64,000 nucleotides of DNA from Chryseobacterium sp. VAUSW3. GTDB taxonomy: Bacteria > Bacteroidota > Bacteroidia > Flavobacteriales > Weeksellaceae. A program made the translations under genes and the position numbers. This document shows positions 16,271 through 25,125 of the stretch, piece by piece (the stretch's first letter is position 1; the number at the start of each line of letters is the position of its first letter). The notes under the pieces are model-generated. The model made no database searches. It was not told the origin of the DNA and worked only from the letters and a program-made list of their open reading frames with translations. Location: contig NZ_NIUY01000001.1 of NCBI RefSeq assembly GCF_002205795.1, forward strand, positions 434,001-498,000. The letters are read 5' to 3'.

Positions 16271-17332
16271 TTAAACTCTGCGTAATTTGTTGATCAGGTA
16301 CAGATCTGCCAACACGAAAGCAGACAGATTTTCAACCACCGGAACCGCGCGGGGCAAAACACAGGGATCGTGCCTTCCCTTACCTTCTACAATAACCGGA
16401 TTTCCGTCTTTATCCATACTTTCCTGAGGACGAAGAATGGTTGCTACCGGTTTGAACGCCACACGGAAGTAAACATCCATTCCGTTGGAAATCCCTCCCT
16501 GGATTCCGCCGGAAAGATTAGTTTTGGTAGAAAAATCTTCATTGAAGAGATCGTTGTGATCTTTGCCTGTCATTTTTGCACCGCAAAATCCGCTGCCATA
16601 TTCAAAACCTTTGCACGCATTGATGTTGAGCATGGCTTTGGCGAGTTCTGCCTGTAGTTTTCCGAAAACGGGTTCGCCGATTCCCACGGGAAGGTTTCTG
16701 ATGACGCAGGTTATCGTTCCGCCGATGGTATTTCCTTCTTTTTTGATTTCCTTTATTTTCGAAATCATTTTTTCGGCTGTTTCAGGGTCTGGGCAGCGTA
16801 CATCGTTGGACTCCGTCTTAGAAAAATCAAGATCCTGATAAGGTTTTTCACAGAAAATTTCGCCCACAGAAGACACATAAGCATTGATTTCTACATTTTG
16901 TGGGAGCAGCTGTTTCGCCAGGCTACCGGCAACCACCCAGTTTACGGTTTCGCGTGCTGATGATTTCCCCCCACCACGGTAATCGCGGTGTCCGAATTTC
17001 TGGTCGTAGGTAAAATCTGCATGGCTGGGGCGATACGCTTTTGAAATATGGTCGTAATCTTTGGATTTCTGATTTTCGTTTTCAATGGTAAATCCAATGG
17101 GGGTTCCCGTAGTTTTCCCATCAAAAATACCGGAAAGGAATTTTACGGTATCGCTTTCTTTTCTCTGGGTAACAATGGCCGACTGGCCGGGTTTTCTGCG
17201 GTCCAGCTCCTGCTGAATCTTATCTAAATCCACTGCCAACCCCGCAGGAAAATTATTGATAATGCCGCCGTAAGCAGCGCCGTGACTTTCACCAAAGGTG
17301 GAAAGGGTAAGAAAATTTCCTAAATCGAACAT
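16271..17332 (-). CDS. aroC: Chorismate synthase
   Basis: AroC converts EPSP to chorismate with reduced FMN, the last step of the shikimate pathway. The 353-residue length is normal. Signatures: [24 protein letters not shown] at the N terminus (ESHG is a family signature), [16 protein letters not shown] near 115, and the C-terminal [18 protein letters not shown] with [26 protein letters not shown] element (17337-17344, minus strand) lies only 5 bp upstream of the ATG, so the transcript may have almost no leader. It heads an operon with two thioredoxin-like genes. Confidence 0.97.
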   Translation of the reverse strand: MFDLGNFLTLSTFGESHGAAYGGIINNFPAGLAVDLDKIQQELDRRKPGQSAIVTQRKESDTVKFLSGIFDGKTTGTPIGFTIENENQKSKDYDHISKAYRPSHADFTYDQKFGHRDYRGGGKSSARETVNWVVAGSLAKQLLPQNVEINAYVSSVGEIFCEKPYQDLDFSKTESNDVRCPDPETAEKMISKIKEIKKEGNTIGGTITCVIRNLPVGIGEPVFGKLQAELAKAMLNINACKGFEYGSGFCGAKMTGKDHNDLFNEDFSTKTNLSGGIQGGISNGMDVYFRVAFKPVATILRPQESMDKDGNPVIVEGKGRHDPCVLPRAVPVVENLSAFVLADLYLINKLRRV

Positions 17333-17392
17333 AGGACAAAGTTAATCAAAAGTTATGAGGTAAACACGCAGAAAACTTTAACGGAGAGGATT

Positions 17393-19027
17393 TCAGTCAT
17401 GTTTTTCAGCAGCCCATTCGTCCAGGATCTTCTGAATCTGAATTTTTTCTTCTTCTGAAATATTACGCCAAATAAAGCCTTCTTTTAAGGTTTTTCCTTT
17501 CAACTGCGGAAAGATTCCGGCATCCAGATCCTCCTGAATAAACTGGGGCGAAATAGCAGGCAGAGGCGTATCGAAACTGAACGGATAATTCTGCACTACG
17601 TTGAAACGGAGATTTCCTACCTGATAGGTTTTAAATTTTTCGAGTTTAAAGGTTGAGGGTTTATACAGTTGGTCAAATTTGAAACCTGTCATGAAGTTTC
17701 CCGGCCGGAAAGTCGGGAAAGCGGTTTTAAGAACATTGGGAAACGAGAGAAACACGCCCAGTAAAACCGACAGTACAGCGAAAATCATTAAAGAATTTTT
17801 TTGAGAACATTTCTGATAAAAAAGGACAAACAGGATCACAAAAAACACATCAATAAAAAACCGGTATTGGGCTGAAAAGAGCAGCACCAATACACTTTTT
17901 ATAAAAACCGCAATGAACAGCAGCCAAATGAGTTTGGATTTCTTCTTAACCGCGAAGATGAGAAATACGACGAGACTGATGATAAATAGCTGATGTATTT
18001 TACCTTTAATTCCCGCTAAAAACAGCCAGTTTTTCAGGTGATCAATGAACGAGAATTTTTGAATTTCAGCAGCGGTAAACTGCATGTCATACGTTTTCTG
18101 AACTGCCATTTCAGAAGAGTTTTTCATAAGTTCTGCATTGGGCTTCCATGGCAATCCCAAATCCAGCACCTGTACCGGAAAAACAGGATAACCAAAAGTC
18201 CAGAAAGTTTTGAACAGAAAAATACAGAGCAAGATAATTCCCGGAAGAAAAACCTTAAGGCTTAATTTTGAAATAAATACCATGTGAAGTACAACAAAAA
18301 TAGGCAGCCAAATGATTGTTGGTTTTATGGCAAAAACCAATACCGAAATGGTAAATAGAAGCCCGGGATTTCTATTTCCTCTAAATAATTCTGTAAGGAT
18401 GATGAAGGAAAATACCATTGCAGGAAATTCGGGACTTGGCGACTGGATGAAGAGCAATAAAAAAGGCAGGAAAACCAGATGAATCCACACTTTTTTCTCG
18501 CAAATGTACATCAGGAAGGCAATGGCAGCAACCAGATTTAAGCGCAGAAAAGGGTCTGAAAAATTAGAGAAGCCCGCCTGCAAAATATGCCAGACAGACA
18601 TTTGCCCCAGTAATAAATCAAGATTTGAAATCCCGCGAACCAGGCCTACTTCCGCAATCCATTTTATTGTCGGGACGTAATACCCGAAATGGTCGAGAAT
18701 AAAAGGCGCAAAGGATGCGAAGAAAATTGCCGCGAGTGTGGGCAGCCAAAAAGAAATTTTAACGCTGCTGAGAAACTTCCAGAGCTGATGGTAAGTTCCG
18801 TAAGAGAAAAATGCCAGCAAACCCACTGAAACAGTAGAAAGTTCGATGGCGATATTCAGTGGTGTGAAAAAGGAGAAGACCGTCCAGATCACGGAAACCG
18901 TCAGCATTCCTGTGACTATTTTTGCCGAAATTCCAAAGGAAAACTTTCCAAATGTACTTTGAAAAATTTCTCCGAAACCTGTAAAAACAGGAATCAGAAC
19001 GATAAGGGAAAACAGTAGATAAAGCAT
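17393..19027 (-). CDS. Large multi-pass membrane protein of unknown function
   Basis: The 544-residue protein has about twelve hydrophobic segments up to residue 430 and a soluble C-terminal part. Charged or Pro-rich loops such as DHFGYYVPTIKWIAEVGLVRGI (after helix 4) and QSPSPEFPAMVF (after helix 8) resemble the extracytoplasmic loops of GT-C-type membrane glycosyltransferases, but no catalytic motif is certain. It may belong to the poorly known LIC_10190-type membrane family; that is from memory and weak. Its ATG follows directly the terminator hairpin of the upstream glycine-zipper gene, so expression must come from read-through or from a promoter within that hairpin region. Confidence 0.7.
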   Translation of the reverse strand: MLYLLFSLIVLIPVFTGFGEIFQSTFGKFSFGISAKIVTGMLTVSVIWTVFSFFTPLNIAIELSTVSVGLLAFFSYGTYHQLWKFLSSVKISFWLPTLAAIFFASFAPFILDHFGYYVPTIKWIAEVGLVRGISNLDLLLGQMSVWHILQAGFSNFSDPFLRLNLVAAIAFLMYICEKKVWIHLVFLPFLLLFIQSPSPEFPAMVFSFIILTELFRGNRNPGLLFTISVLVFAIKPTIIWLPIFVVLHMVFISKLSLKVFLPGIILLCIFLFKTFWTFGYPVFPVQVLDLGLPWKPNAELMKNSSEMAVQKTYDMQFTAAEIQKFSFIDHLKNWLFLAGIKGKIHQLFIISLVVFLIFAVKKKSKLIWLLFIAVFIKSVLVLLFSAQYRFFIDVFFVILFVLFYQKCSQKNSLMIFAVLSVLLGVFLSFPNVLKTAFPTFRPGNFMTGFKFDQLYKPSTFKLEKFKTYQVGNLRFNVVQNYPFSFDTPLPAISPQFIQEDLDAGIFPQLKGKTLKEGFIWRNISEEEKIQIQKILDEWAAEKHD

Positions 19028-19028
19028 A

Positions 19029-19059
19029 AAAAAGATTGCTTAAAATTAAGCAATCTTTT
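19029..19059 (-). terminator. Intrinsic terminator of the glycine-zipper lipoprotein gene
   Basis: The palindrome GCTTAA-AA-TTAAGC, extended by AAAAGATT/AATCTTTT, is followed on the minus strand by T6 that runs into the ATG of the next gene (19025-19027). Confidence 0.82.
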
Positions 19060-19086
19060 CTTTATATGCATGTGAAATTTGGTCTT

Positions 19087-19626
19087 CTACTGTACTCTAC
19101 CGTCTTTTCTGTCGCCGGCTCTACCAATGGTATATCCTGTTGCACCACCAATAATTCCTCCGATTACTGCACCGGCTGCACGGTTCTTCTTGTTAATAAT
19201 TGCACCTGCTGCTGCACCACCTACCGTACCGATAATGGTACCTTTTGCGGCTTTACTCATCCCCTGTTTTTGGGTTGTACCCTGTGTGGTACCTGCGTAC
19301 GTTTCAGAGTTTGAAACTGAAGAACTGGATGAACTTCTTGGCGTATTGTTAACATACACGGTTTTCGTTTCACGAATTACTTGTGGTCTTGCGGCTACGG
19401 CCTGAGCTTTAGCTTTCTTATCTTCTTCAATACTGTCCAGCTTTTTCTGTGTTTCATACGCCATTTTTTCTTTCTCGATGGCGAGTTTCTGTTTCTCAAT
19501 TTCCAGCTGTCTTGCCTGGAATTCCATTTTCTGCTGTTCCAGAGATTTTTCTGCTACAGAGTTATCCTTTGTACAGGCTGTCATTAATAGAACTGACATA
19601 AATCCTGCTGTGAGTATATTTTTCAT
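19087..19626 (-). CDS. Glycine-zipper (YMGG-type) lipoprotein
   Basis: The 179-residue protein has a lipoprotein signal with the lipobox LLMTAC (C18). A charged coiled-coil stretch follows, rich in Glu, Lys and Gln (about 25-75; KQKLAIEKEKMAYETQKKL). After a Ser-rich linker comes a C-terminal glycine-zipper, GTIIGTVGGAAAGAIINKK and AGAVIGGIIGGATGY, whose GxxxG repeats are typical of YMGG/OmpA-like glycine-zipper domains that insert in or line membranes. The role is unknown, probably in envelope integrity. Monocistronic with its own terminator. Confidence 0.85.
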   Translation of the reverse strand: MKNILTAGFMSVLLMTACTKDNSVAEKSLEQQKMEFQARQLEIEKQKLAIEKEKMAYETQKKLDSIEEDKKAKAQAVAARPQVIRETKTVYVNNTPRSSSSSSVSNSETYAGTTQGTTQKQGMSKAAKGTIIGTVGGAAAGAIINKKNRAAGAVIGGIIGGATGYTIGRAGDRKDGRVQ

Positions 19627-19720
19627 AATCTTTCTTTTTAGTTCATATTATTTTCCTCTATAAGCCAAAAACGAAACCATTATTGTGTTAACGGAATGTT
19701 AAAAATGTTAAAGTTTCCTA

Positions 19721-19758
19721 AAAAATAAAAGCAAGTCACTGTAAAACAGAAACTTGCT
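19721..19758 (-). terminator. Intrinsic terminator after tRNA-Cys
   Basis: AGCAAGT (minus, 19752-19758) pairs with ACTTGCT (19730-19736) around an inner CTGT/ACAG stem, followed by T-rich sequence (TTTTATTTTTT). Confidence 0.85.
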
Positions 19759-19764
19759 CATTGG

Positions 19765-19835
19765 AGGTTCCTAGCGGATTCGAACCGCTGTAGATGGTGT
19801 TGCAGACCACTGCCTAACCACTCGGCCAAAGAACC
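19765..19835 (-). tRNA. tRNA-Cys (GCA)
   Basis: A full cloverleaf can be drawn: acceptor GGTTCTT/AGGAACC with one G-U, D-arm GCC...GGC, anticodon arm with loop CTGCAAC giving anticodon GCA, and T-arm AGCGG TTCGAAT CCGCT. The discriminator base is U. CCA is not encoded. It stands alone with its own -7 element (19847-19854) and terminator. Confidence 0.95.
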
Positions 19836-19846
19836 ATTTGGGTTTG

Positions 19847-19854
19847 CAAATATA
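19847..19854 (-). promoter_or_regulatory. -7 element of the tRNA-Cys promoter
   Basis: TATATTTG on the minus strand ends 11 bp before the tRNA 5' end, as expected for a tRNA transcription unit. The -33 TTG is not at a good distance. Confidence 0.55.
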
Positions 19855-19898
19855 GAAAATTTTTTAAAATGTAAAGAAACAAAATTCAAAAAAAGCAT

Positions 19899-21272
19899 TT
19901 ACATCCCCTGTACCTGAAGTTTCAGCTGTGCTTCCGTATCGATTATGACGGTAATGCCAGATGGATTTAGAATAATTTGCGACGGTTTGAGGTCGAATAC
20001 TTTTCCCTGCATTTTCAGACCTTTAAAATATTCTTTATTAAAAGTTTCTTCGATACTTTTCCGCGATGCATCCTCCAGATCAGCGGTTGGGATGCCATAT
20101 TCCTCTTCAATCATCTTCACTATTTTCCCCTGAAAAAGCAGCGTGGCGGTCTTGTGAAGAACGTTCTTCGTTTTCAGTTTAAACTTCGTATCGGTTAAAA
20201 CAATCTTCCTTTTCTGTTCGTCATACACCGGAATTCCCGAGATATACGAAATACCATTCACCATTCCTTCTGTTTTTGCTTCAATCATCACTCTTCCATC
20301 CTCGCCATAAACTTTTATGGAAGTAATTTTAATTTTTGACTTGCCTTCCCGTAAATCAAATTCTTTACCTAAAAACATAGTTTCAGCAATTTTTGTGGCC
20401 TCCGTAAATGGAATATTGGCGGTAGTCTGAAGCAAAAACTTTTGCGGTAAAGCCTGAACTGAATTAAAATTGGCTATGGTTTTTATTAAAGATGCGGACA
20501 CCGGTTTGTTCCCTGTAAAAGTTTCGGAAAAAGTATCGATACCGATATTGGCTTCAATCTGGTTTCCGTAAAACACCAGCGGGGAAATATTGATACTTAA
20601 CGGCGTTATTTTCAACCAGGTGCTGAACTCTTCTGAAATATTGAAGGGTTCGGCAAACTGATTCCAGGCCATTACCGCATACTTCTGAAAATTAAGCTGA
20701 GAACGCATCATTTCATCAATGGTTTTGGAAAAATCTGCCTGTTGCTGTCTCAGGCTGGTTTCGACCAGGGAAGTAATGGGAACTTTAATTTTACCGTAAT
20801 CGAGCACGGGTTTCACTACCCATTTAAAACCCATCGGCGATGTTTTTGTCGTCACCGTCCAGTTATTATTGAAGGTAAGCTGGGTATTGAAGTACATCAC
20901 GGTTTCGAAAGTCGTGTTTTGGTAAGAATAGATACCGAGCGTGCCGATTCCTTTTTCCGCCCATATTTTCAGCGGAACTTCGATGAGCAGATTCTGTTTT
21001 GTTCCCCCAACCAGACGTATAGGCCTGGTTTTCCAGACTTTTACTTTAAACTGGTCGTTATTGTTATCGGTATAGGAATTATCTTCAAAAATTAAATTCT
21101 GCACCGAAGCGTTAATCAGGTTCCCAATCTCAGAAAGCGGTATTTTCACCGGCATGGTGACCGAAGACTTTATCCTCGGAAAACCGGAAACCTCCGTAAC
21201 AGAGATCGTATTTTGCTGAGAAAACAAACTTAAAGTAAAGGTCAACAGCAGGAGCGTAAGGAATTTTCGCAC
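19899..21272 (-). CDS. DUF4403 family secreted or outer-envelope protein
   Basis: The 457-residue protein has a Sec signal peptide ending FSQQ at about residue 20. It then shows the DUF4403 pattern: an N-terminal domain with SSVTMPVKIPLSEIGNLIN, LRLVGG-like RLVGGTKQNLLIEVPLKIWAEKG, the central PVLDYGKIKVPITSLVE, and a repeat of the same beta-rich fold in the second half (NIPFTEATKIAETMFLGKEF). Such proteins resemble lipid-binding TULIP/SMP-like or LEA-type beta domains, but their function is not known. No lipobox is present. It stands alone upstream of tRNA-Cys. Confidence 0.82.
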   Translation of the reverse strand: MRKFLTLLLLTFTLSLFSQQNTISVTEVSGFPRIKSSVTMPVKIPLSEIGNLINASVQNLIFEDNSYTDNNNDQFKVKVWKTRPIRLVGGTKQNLLIEVPLKIWAEKGIGTLGIYSYQNTTFETVMYFNTQLTFNNNWTVTTKTSPMGFKWVVKPVLDYGKIKVPITSLVETSLRQQQADFSKTIDEMMRSQLNFQKYAVMAWNQFAEPFNISEEFSTWLKITPLSINISPLVFYGNQIEANIGIDTFSETFTGNKPVSASLIKTIANFNSVQALPQKFLLQTTANIPFTEATKIAETMFLGKEFDLREGKSKIKITSIKVYGEDGRVMIEAKTEGMVNGISYISGIPVYDEQKRKIVLTDTKFKLKTKNVLHKTATLLFQGKIVKMIEEEYGIPTADLEDASRKSIEETFNKEYFKGLKMQGKVFDLKPSQIILNPSGITVIIDTEAQLKLQVQGM

Positions 21273-21385
21273 GTTTTAATTTTCATTGAAACGCAAATTT
21301 CCACAAAATTTTATACATCGTTAAAAAAAATGCCGGCAATTTGTTTTAAGTATCAGCAAAATTATATTTAAAGGTTTAAAGGCCG

Positions 21386-21393
21386 TATTTTTG
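21386..21393 (+). promoter_or_regulatory. Possible -7 element for the LLM oxidoreductase gene
   Basis: TATTTTTG (TAnnTTTG) ends 23 bp before the ATG at 21417. The -33 element is weak. Confidence 0.4.
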
Positions 21394-21416
21394 AAGTCAT
21401 ATTTAAAAGGATTTAC

Positions 21417-22418
21417 ATGAAAAAATTCGAATTGTCTGTACTGGATTTAGCTCCGGTGAAACAGAACAAAACCATACACGATACCTTTAACGAAAGCCTG
21501 GAACTTGCAAGATTTGCAGAGCAATTAAATTATAAAAGATTCTGGCTTGCCGAACACCACAATATGGCAAGCATTGCAAGTTCTGCAACCTCTGTATTAA
21601 TCGGCTTTATCGCCAACGGAACCGAAAAAATCCGTGTTGGGTCTGGCGGTGTAATGCTCCCCAATCATAGTTCACTCGTTATTGCCGAACAATTCGGAAC
21701 TCTGGAAAGTTTATTCCCCGGAAGAATCGATCTCGGCGTTGGGAGAGCACCCGGAACGGATGGTTTAACAGCCAAAGCTTTAGGGAGAAATCCAATGATC
21801 ATCAATGAACAATTTCCCCGACAAATACAGGAATTGCAACAATATTTCTCGGTAGAAAATGCCACGAGTTTGGTAAGAGCCATCCCCGGTGAAGGTTGCG
21901 ATATCCCGATTTATCTTTTGGGATCGAGCACCGACAGCGCCTGGCTGGCGGCGGAAATGGGTTTACCTTATGCATTCGCCGGGCATTTCGCACCGGATAT
22001 GATGGTTCATGCATTTCAGATTTATAGAGAAAATTACAAACCGAGCGAGAAATTCCCGGAACCCTATATCATTGCATGCGTGAACGGAATTGCCGCGGAA
22101 ACCGACGAAGAAGCGAAGAAATTAGCAACAACACTTTATCAAGCTTTCCTCAATATTATCAGAAACGACAGAAGGCCTTATTCACCGCCAGTAGAAGACA
22201 TCGACGAGGTATGGAACCCGATGGAAAAAGCACACGTTTTGAAAATGTTGCATTACAGTTTTATTGGAAGCGAAGAAACGATAAAAACCCAGCTGCTAAA
22301 CTTTCAGCAAGCCTTTCAGGTAGATGAATTGATGATTACCGCCCATATTTACGAACAGGAAGCGCGTCTTAAATCTTATGAAATATTTAAAAATGTCGTA
22401 GACGGAATGTTCGAATGA
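21417..22418 (+). CDS. LLM-class flavin-dependent oxidoreductase
   Basis: The 333-residue protein has the bacterial luciferase-like fold: FELSVLDLAPVKQNKT at the start, RFWLAEHHNMASIASSA near residue 41, the segment VGSGGVMLPNHSSLVIAEQF near 84, and FPGRIDLGVGRAPGTD near 108. These features match the one-component group often annotated as MsnO8-like. The true substrate is unknown. It is monocistronic as far as I can see; no strong terminator follows, only a hairpin at 22521-22545 without a T-run. Confidence 0.88.
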   Translation: MKKFELSVLDLAPVKQNKTIHDTFNESLELARFAEQLNYKRFWLAEHHNMASIASSATSVLIGFIANGTEKIRVGSGGVMLPNHSSLVIAEQFGTLESLFPGRIDLGVGRAPGTDGLTAKALGRNPMIINEQFPRQIQELQQYFSVENATSLVRAIPGEGCDIPIYLLGSSTDSAWLAAEMGLPYAFAGHFAPDMMVHAFQIYRENYKPSEKFPEPYIIACVNGIAAETDEEAKKLATTLYQAFLNIIRNDRRPYSPPVEDIDEVWNPMEKAHVLKMLHYSFIGSEETIKTQLLNFQQAFQVDELMITAHIYEQEARLKSYEIFKNVVDGMFE

Positions 22419-22443
22419 TTACCTGATTTGCTGATTGATTACT

Positions 22444-22593
22444 TTATTTCATCTGCTGAATTATAAAATTCTCCGCGGTTTTTAAAGATTTGTTTTTTCG
22501 ATATTTTAGGAATAAGAATAACAGCGCAAGGGCAAAAAACGCTGTCCAAATAATCGTTGCCGAATTTCTTAATTCTAAGTATCTTTGCGCCAT
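22444..22593 (-). CDS. Putative 49-residue membrane protein, divergent from ribB
   Basis: On the minus strand an ATG at 22591-22593 opens a 49-codon frame ending at TAA 22444-22446. It encodes MAQRYLELRNSATIIWTAF, then a single hydrophobic helix (about residues 14-31), the basic KYRKNKS, and a short tail. The topology (short N terminus, one helix, positive residues after it) is that of small single-pass proteins. The start codon overlaps the ribB promoter region, and its own promoter is not clear. No family is recognised. It may also be chance coding. Confidence 0.4.
   Translation of the reverse strand: MAQRYLELRNSATIIWTAFFALALLFLFLKYRKNKSLKTAENFIIQQMK
22557..22587 (+). promoter_or_regulatory. 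Promoter for ribB
   Basis: TTG (22557-22559), a 20-base spacer, then TATCTTTG (22580-22587) match the Bacteroidota consensus. The predicted start lies about 14 nt before the ATG, leaving no room for an FMN riboswitch. Confidence 0.7.
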
Positions 22594-22606
22594 CTAAAAA
22601 AGTAAA

Positions 22607-23728
22607 ATGTCAGATATTCAACTTAATACTATTCCCGAAGCAATAGAAGACCTGAGAAACGGAAAAATAATCATCGTAGTAGATGACGAAAACCGTGAAA
22701 ACGAGGGCGATTTTTTATCCGCAGCAGAATTGACCACTCCGGAAATCATCAACTTCATGACGATCTACGGAAGAGGGCTTATTTGTACTCCACTTCCTGA
22801 AAAAAGATGCGACGAATTAGGGCTTGACGTCATGGTGACCCGAAGCAGCGACCCGAAAGAAACCGCATTTACAGTCTCTGTAGATCTTTTAGGAGAAGGC
22901 GTTTCTACAGGTATTTCGGCAAGCGACCGCAGCAAAACCATTTTAGCATTGATGGACGAAAATACAAAACCAACCGATTTCATGAGGCCCGGTCATATTT
23001 TCCCGTTGAGAGCAAAAAAAGGTGGCGTACTGAAAAGAGCAGGCCACACCGAAGCCGCGATTGACCTCACCAAATTAGCAGGCCTGAAAGAAGGAGGCGT
23101 CATTTGTGAAATCATGAACGATGATGGATCAATGGCTCGTCTTCCGGAATTGGTAGAATTGGCAAAAAAACATGATTTGAAAATTATTTCCATCGAGGAT
23201 CTTATTCATTATCAGCTGAAAAAAGGCGATTTGATCGAACGTATCGAAGAGCGAAAAGTGAAAACCTTCTATGGTGACTACGATTTCTATGCATTTAAAG
23301 AAACCAGCACCGACCAGATTCATTTTGCTTTAACGAAAGGCACCTGGGTTGCAAATGAACCAGTTTTGGTGCGGGTGCAGGCATCTAATTCTTATTTTGA
23401 TGTGCTAAACAGACTTTCTTCCGGTGAAAAACCTTTGCTGGAAAAAATCACCAAAATGATTAATGACGAGGGAAAAGGTGCAATCATATTCATCAACAAT
23501 GTATCGAACGCTGAAAACACCTTGAGAAAGTTGCAACAGTTTATCGATTTCCAAGATGGGCAGGAGAAAAGACCTACTTTAGCTTCTAATTTCCACGATT
23601 ACGGAATTGGAACCCAGATCTTAAAGAATTTAGGAATTACCAAATTCCGCGTGATCACTCAAAACGTAAATCAAAAACCATTGGTCGGTGGATACGATGT
23701 GGAAGTTACGGAGATGGTTCCACTTTAA
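22607..23728 (+). CDS. ribB: 3,4-dihydroxy-2-butanone 4-phosphate synthase with degenerate GTP cyclohydrolase II domain
   Basis: The N-terminal half (about 1-205) is a complete RibB that makes the four-carbon precursor of riboflavin from ribulose 5-phosphate: [11 protein letters not shown] (26-36), [25 protein letters not shown] (about 126-150), and [19 protein letters not shown] (about 164). The C-terminal half follows the GTP cyclohydrolase II layout, but the Zn-site segment, normally a His-Ser-Glu-Cys stretch ending in a Cys-Asp-Cys pattern, is replaced by [16 protein letters not shown] (253-268) with no cysteine. So it cannot bind Zn as RibA does and probably lacks that activity. The 373-residue length is short for RibBA. 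A strong terminator follows. Confidence 0.9.
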   Translation: MSDIQLNTIPEAIEDLRNGKIIIVVDDENRENEGDFLSAAELTTPEIINFMTIYGRGLICTPLPEKRCDELGLDVMVTRSSDPKETAFTVSVDLLGEGVSTGISASDRSKTILALMDENTKPTDFMRPGHIFPLRAKKGGVLKRAGHTEAAIDLTKLAGLKEGGVICEIMNDDGSMARLPELVELAKKHDLKIISIEDLIHYQLKKGDLIERIEERKVKTFYGDYDFYAFKETSTDQIHFALTKGTWVANEPVLVRVQASNSYFDVLNRLSSGEKPLLEKITKMINDEGKGAIIFINNVSNAENTLRKLQQFIDFQDGQEKRPTLASNFHDYGIGTQILKNLGITKFRVITQNVNQKPLVGGYDVEVTEMVPL

Positions 23729-23752
23729 GACCCCTCTTCGACAACCAATTAT

Positions 23753-23778
23753 TCCCATCTTCGGATGGGATTTTTTTT
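23753..23778 (+). terminator. Intrinsic terminator of ribB
   Basis: A perfect 7-bp stem (23753-23759 with 23764-23770) capped by the stable TTCG tetraloop is followed by T8. Confidence 0.92.
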
Positions 23779-23815
23779 GAAAAATAATTCAAATTTAGTT
23801 ATCGAAAAACTACTC

Positions 23816-23842
23816 TTGTTCATCATTTTTTTATTAAATTTG
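23816..23842 (+). promoter_or_regulatory. Promoter for the radical-SAM cassette
   Basis: TTG (23816-23818) and TAAATTTG (23835-23842) are 16 bases apart, slightly shorter than usual. The -7 element ends 23 bp before the ATG. Confidence 0.5.
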
Positions 23843-23865
23843 TTTGTTTAATTTAACATAATATA

Positions 23866-25122
23866 ATGGATTTCTCACGCATTCAGGAAAAGTTGGAAAT
23901 ACTTGCAGATGCTGCAAAGTACGATGTTTCCTGCTCTTCCAGTGGCGGAAACCGGAAAAACAATGGTGGTTTAGGAAATAGCCATGCTTCCGGTATTTGC
24001 CATTCCTACACCGAAGATGGGAGATGCGTTTCCTTGCTTAAAATTTTGTTGACAAATCACTGTATTTTTGATTGTGCATATTGTGTTTCCCGAAAATCAA
24101 ACGACATTAAACGTGCCGCTTTCACGGTGGAAGAAGTTGTGGATTTAACCATCAATTTTTACCGCAGAAATTATATTGAAGGTCTTTTTTTAAGTTCAGG
24201 AATCTTCAAAGATGCAGACACCACCATGGAGCGCCTGGTTCGTGTTGCCAAGAAATTACGTACCGAGCATCGTTTCAATGGTTATATCCATCTAAAATCA
24301 ATTCCTGGAGCTAGCGAAGAGCTGATGAAGGAGGCAGGCCTATATGCAGACCGCCTGTCCATTAACATCGAAATTCCGACTGAACAAGGGCTCAAACTAT
24401 TGGCTCCCGACAAATCCCACGCAGAAATGATAAAGCCGATGGATTTTGTTAAAAATGAATTGATTTTGTATAAAGACGAAAGAAAAATATTTAAAAAAAT
24501 TCCGAAATTCGCACCTGCCGGGCAATCTACACAGATGATCGTGGGAGCCACCAACGAAACCGATTTAAAAATCATAAAGGTAGCCAATCATTTTTACCAA
24601 AACTTTAATCTAAAACGCGTTTATTATTCAGGCTATGTACCGGTTTTGGAAGACAGCCGCCTTCCTTCTATTCATTCGCAGGTTCCAATTCTCCGGGAAA
24701 ACCGCTTATACCAAGCGGATTGGCTGATGCGTTTCTATGGATTTGGTGCCGATGAAATTTTAGATAAAAATAATCCGTTTCTTGATCTGGAAGTGGATCC
24801 AAAACTAGCATGGGCGCTAAGAAATCGCGAGAATTTCCCTGTGAACATCAACACCGCGCCGAAAGAGATGATTTTGCGCGTGCCCGGAATTGGAACAAAA
24901 TCGACCGGTAAAATTTTGATGGCCAGAAAATTCCAGAAACTTACTTTGGAACATCTCCAAAAAATGGGGGTTGCTGTAAACAGAGCCAAATATTTTGTGG
25001 AGGTTGAAAGCGAAAATATTTTCAACCGCTTGATTGATGAGCAAAATTTGAGAAAAATTTTACTTTCCGGTATGAAGTCCAAATTTCAAAATCCATTTTC
25101 TCAACAGCTTAGTTTATTTTAA
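23866..25122 (+). CDS. Radical SAM protein, putative DNA modification/repair type (TIGR03916-like)
   Basis: The 418-residue protein has a radical-SAM cluster motif CIFDCAYC (C66, C70, C73) preceded by the conserved Cys-rich N terminus DVSCSSSGG and GICHSYTEDGRCVSLLK, which may bind a second cluster or metal. LFLSSGIFKDAD (about 108) and YIHLKSIPGAS (about 142) follow. Near residue 339, LRVPGIGTKSTGKILMARKF is a helix-hairpin-helix motif typical of DNA-binding proteins. These features fit the TIGR03916 family, described as putative DNA modification/repair radical SAM proteins. The DUF4130-type partner follows after 3 bp, so the two form a cassette. The substrate is unknown. Confidence 0.88.
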   Translation: MDFSRIQEKLEILADAAKYDVSCSSSGGNRKNNGGLGNSHASGICHSYTEDGRCVSLLKILLTNHCIFDCAYCVSRKSNDIKRAAFTVEEVVDLTINFYRRNYIEGLFLSSGIFKDADTTMERLVRVAKKLRTEHRFNGYIHLKSIPGASEELMKEAGLYADRLSINIEIPTEQGLKLLAPDKSHAEMIKPMDFVKNELILYKDERKIFKKIPKFAPAGQSTQMIVGATNETDLKIIKVANHFYQNFNLKRVYYSGYVPVLEDSRLPSIHSQVPILRENRLYQADWLMRFYGFGADEILDKNNPFLDLEVDPKLAWALRNRENFPVNINTAPKEMILRVPGIGTKSTGKILMARKFQKLTLEHLQKMGVAVNRAKYFVEVESENIFNRLIDEQNLRKILLSGMKSKFQNPFSQQLSLF

Positions 25123-25125
25123 AAT

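Noticed and set aside
22419-22606. FMN riboswitch in front of ribB
   Set aside because: The promoter predicts a leader of only about 14 nt, and no conserved FMN aptamer segments are visible.
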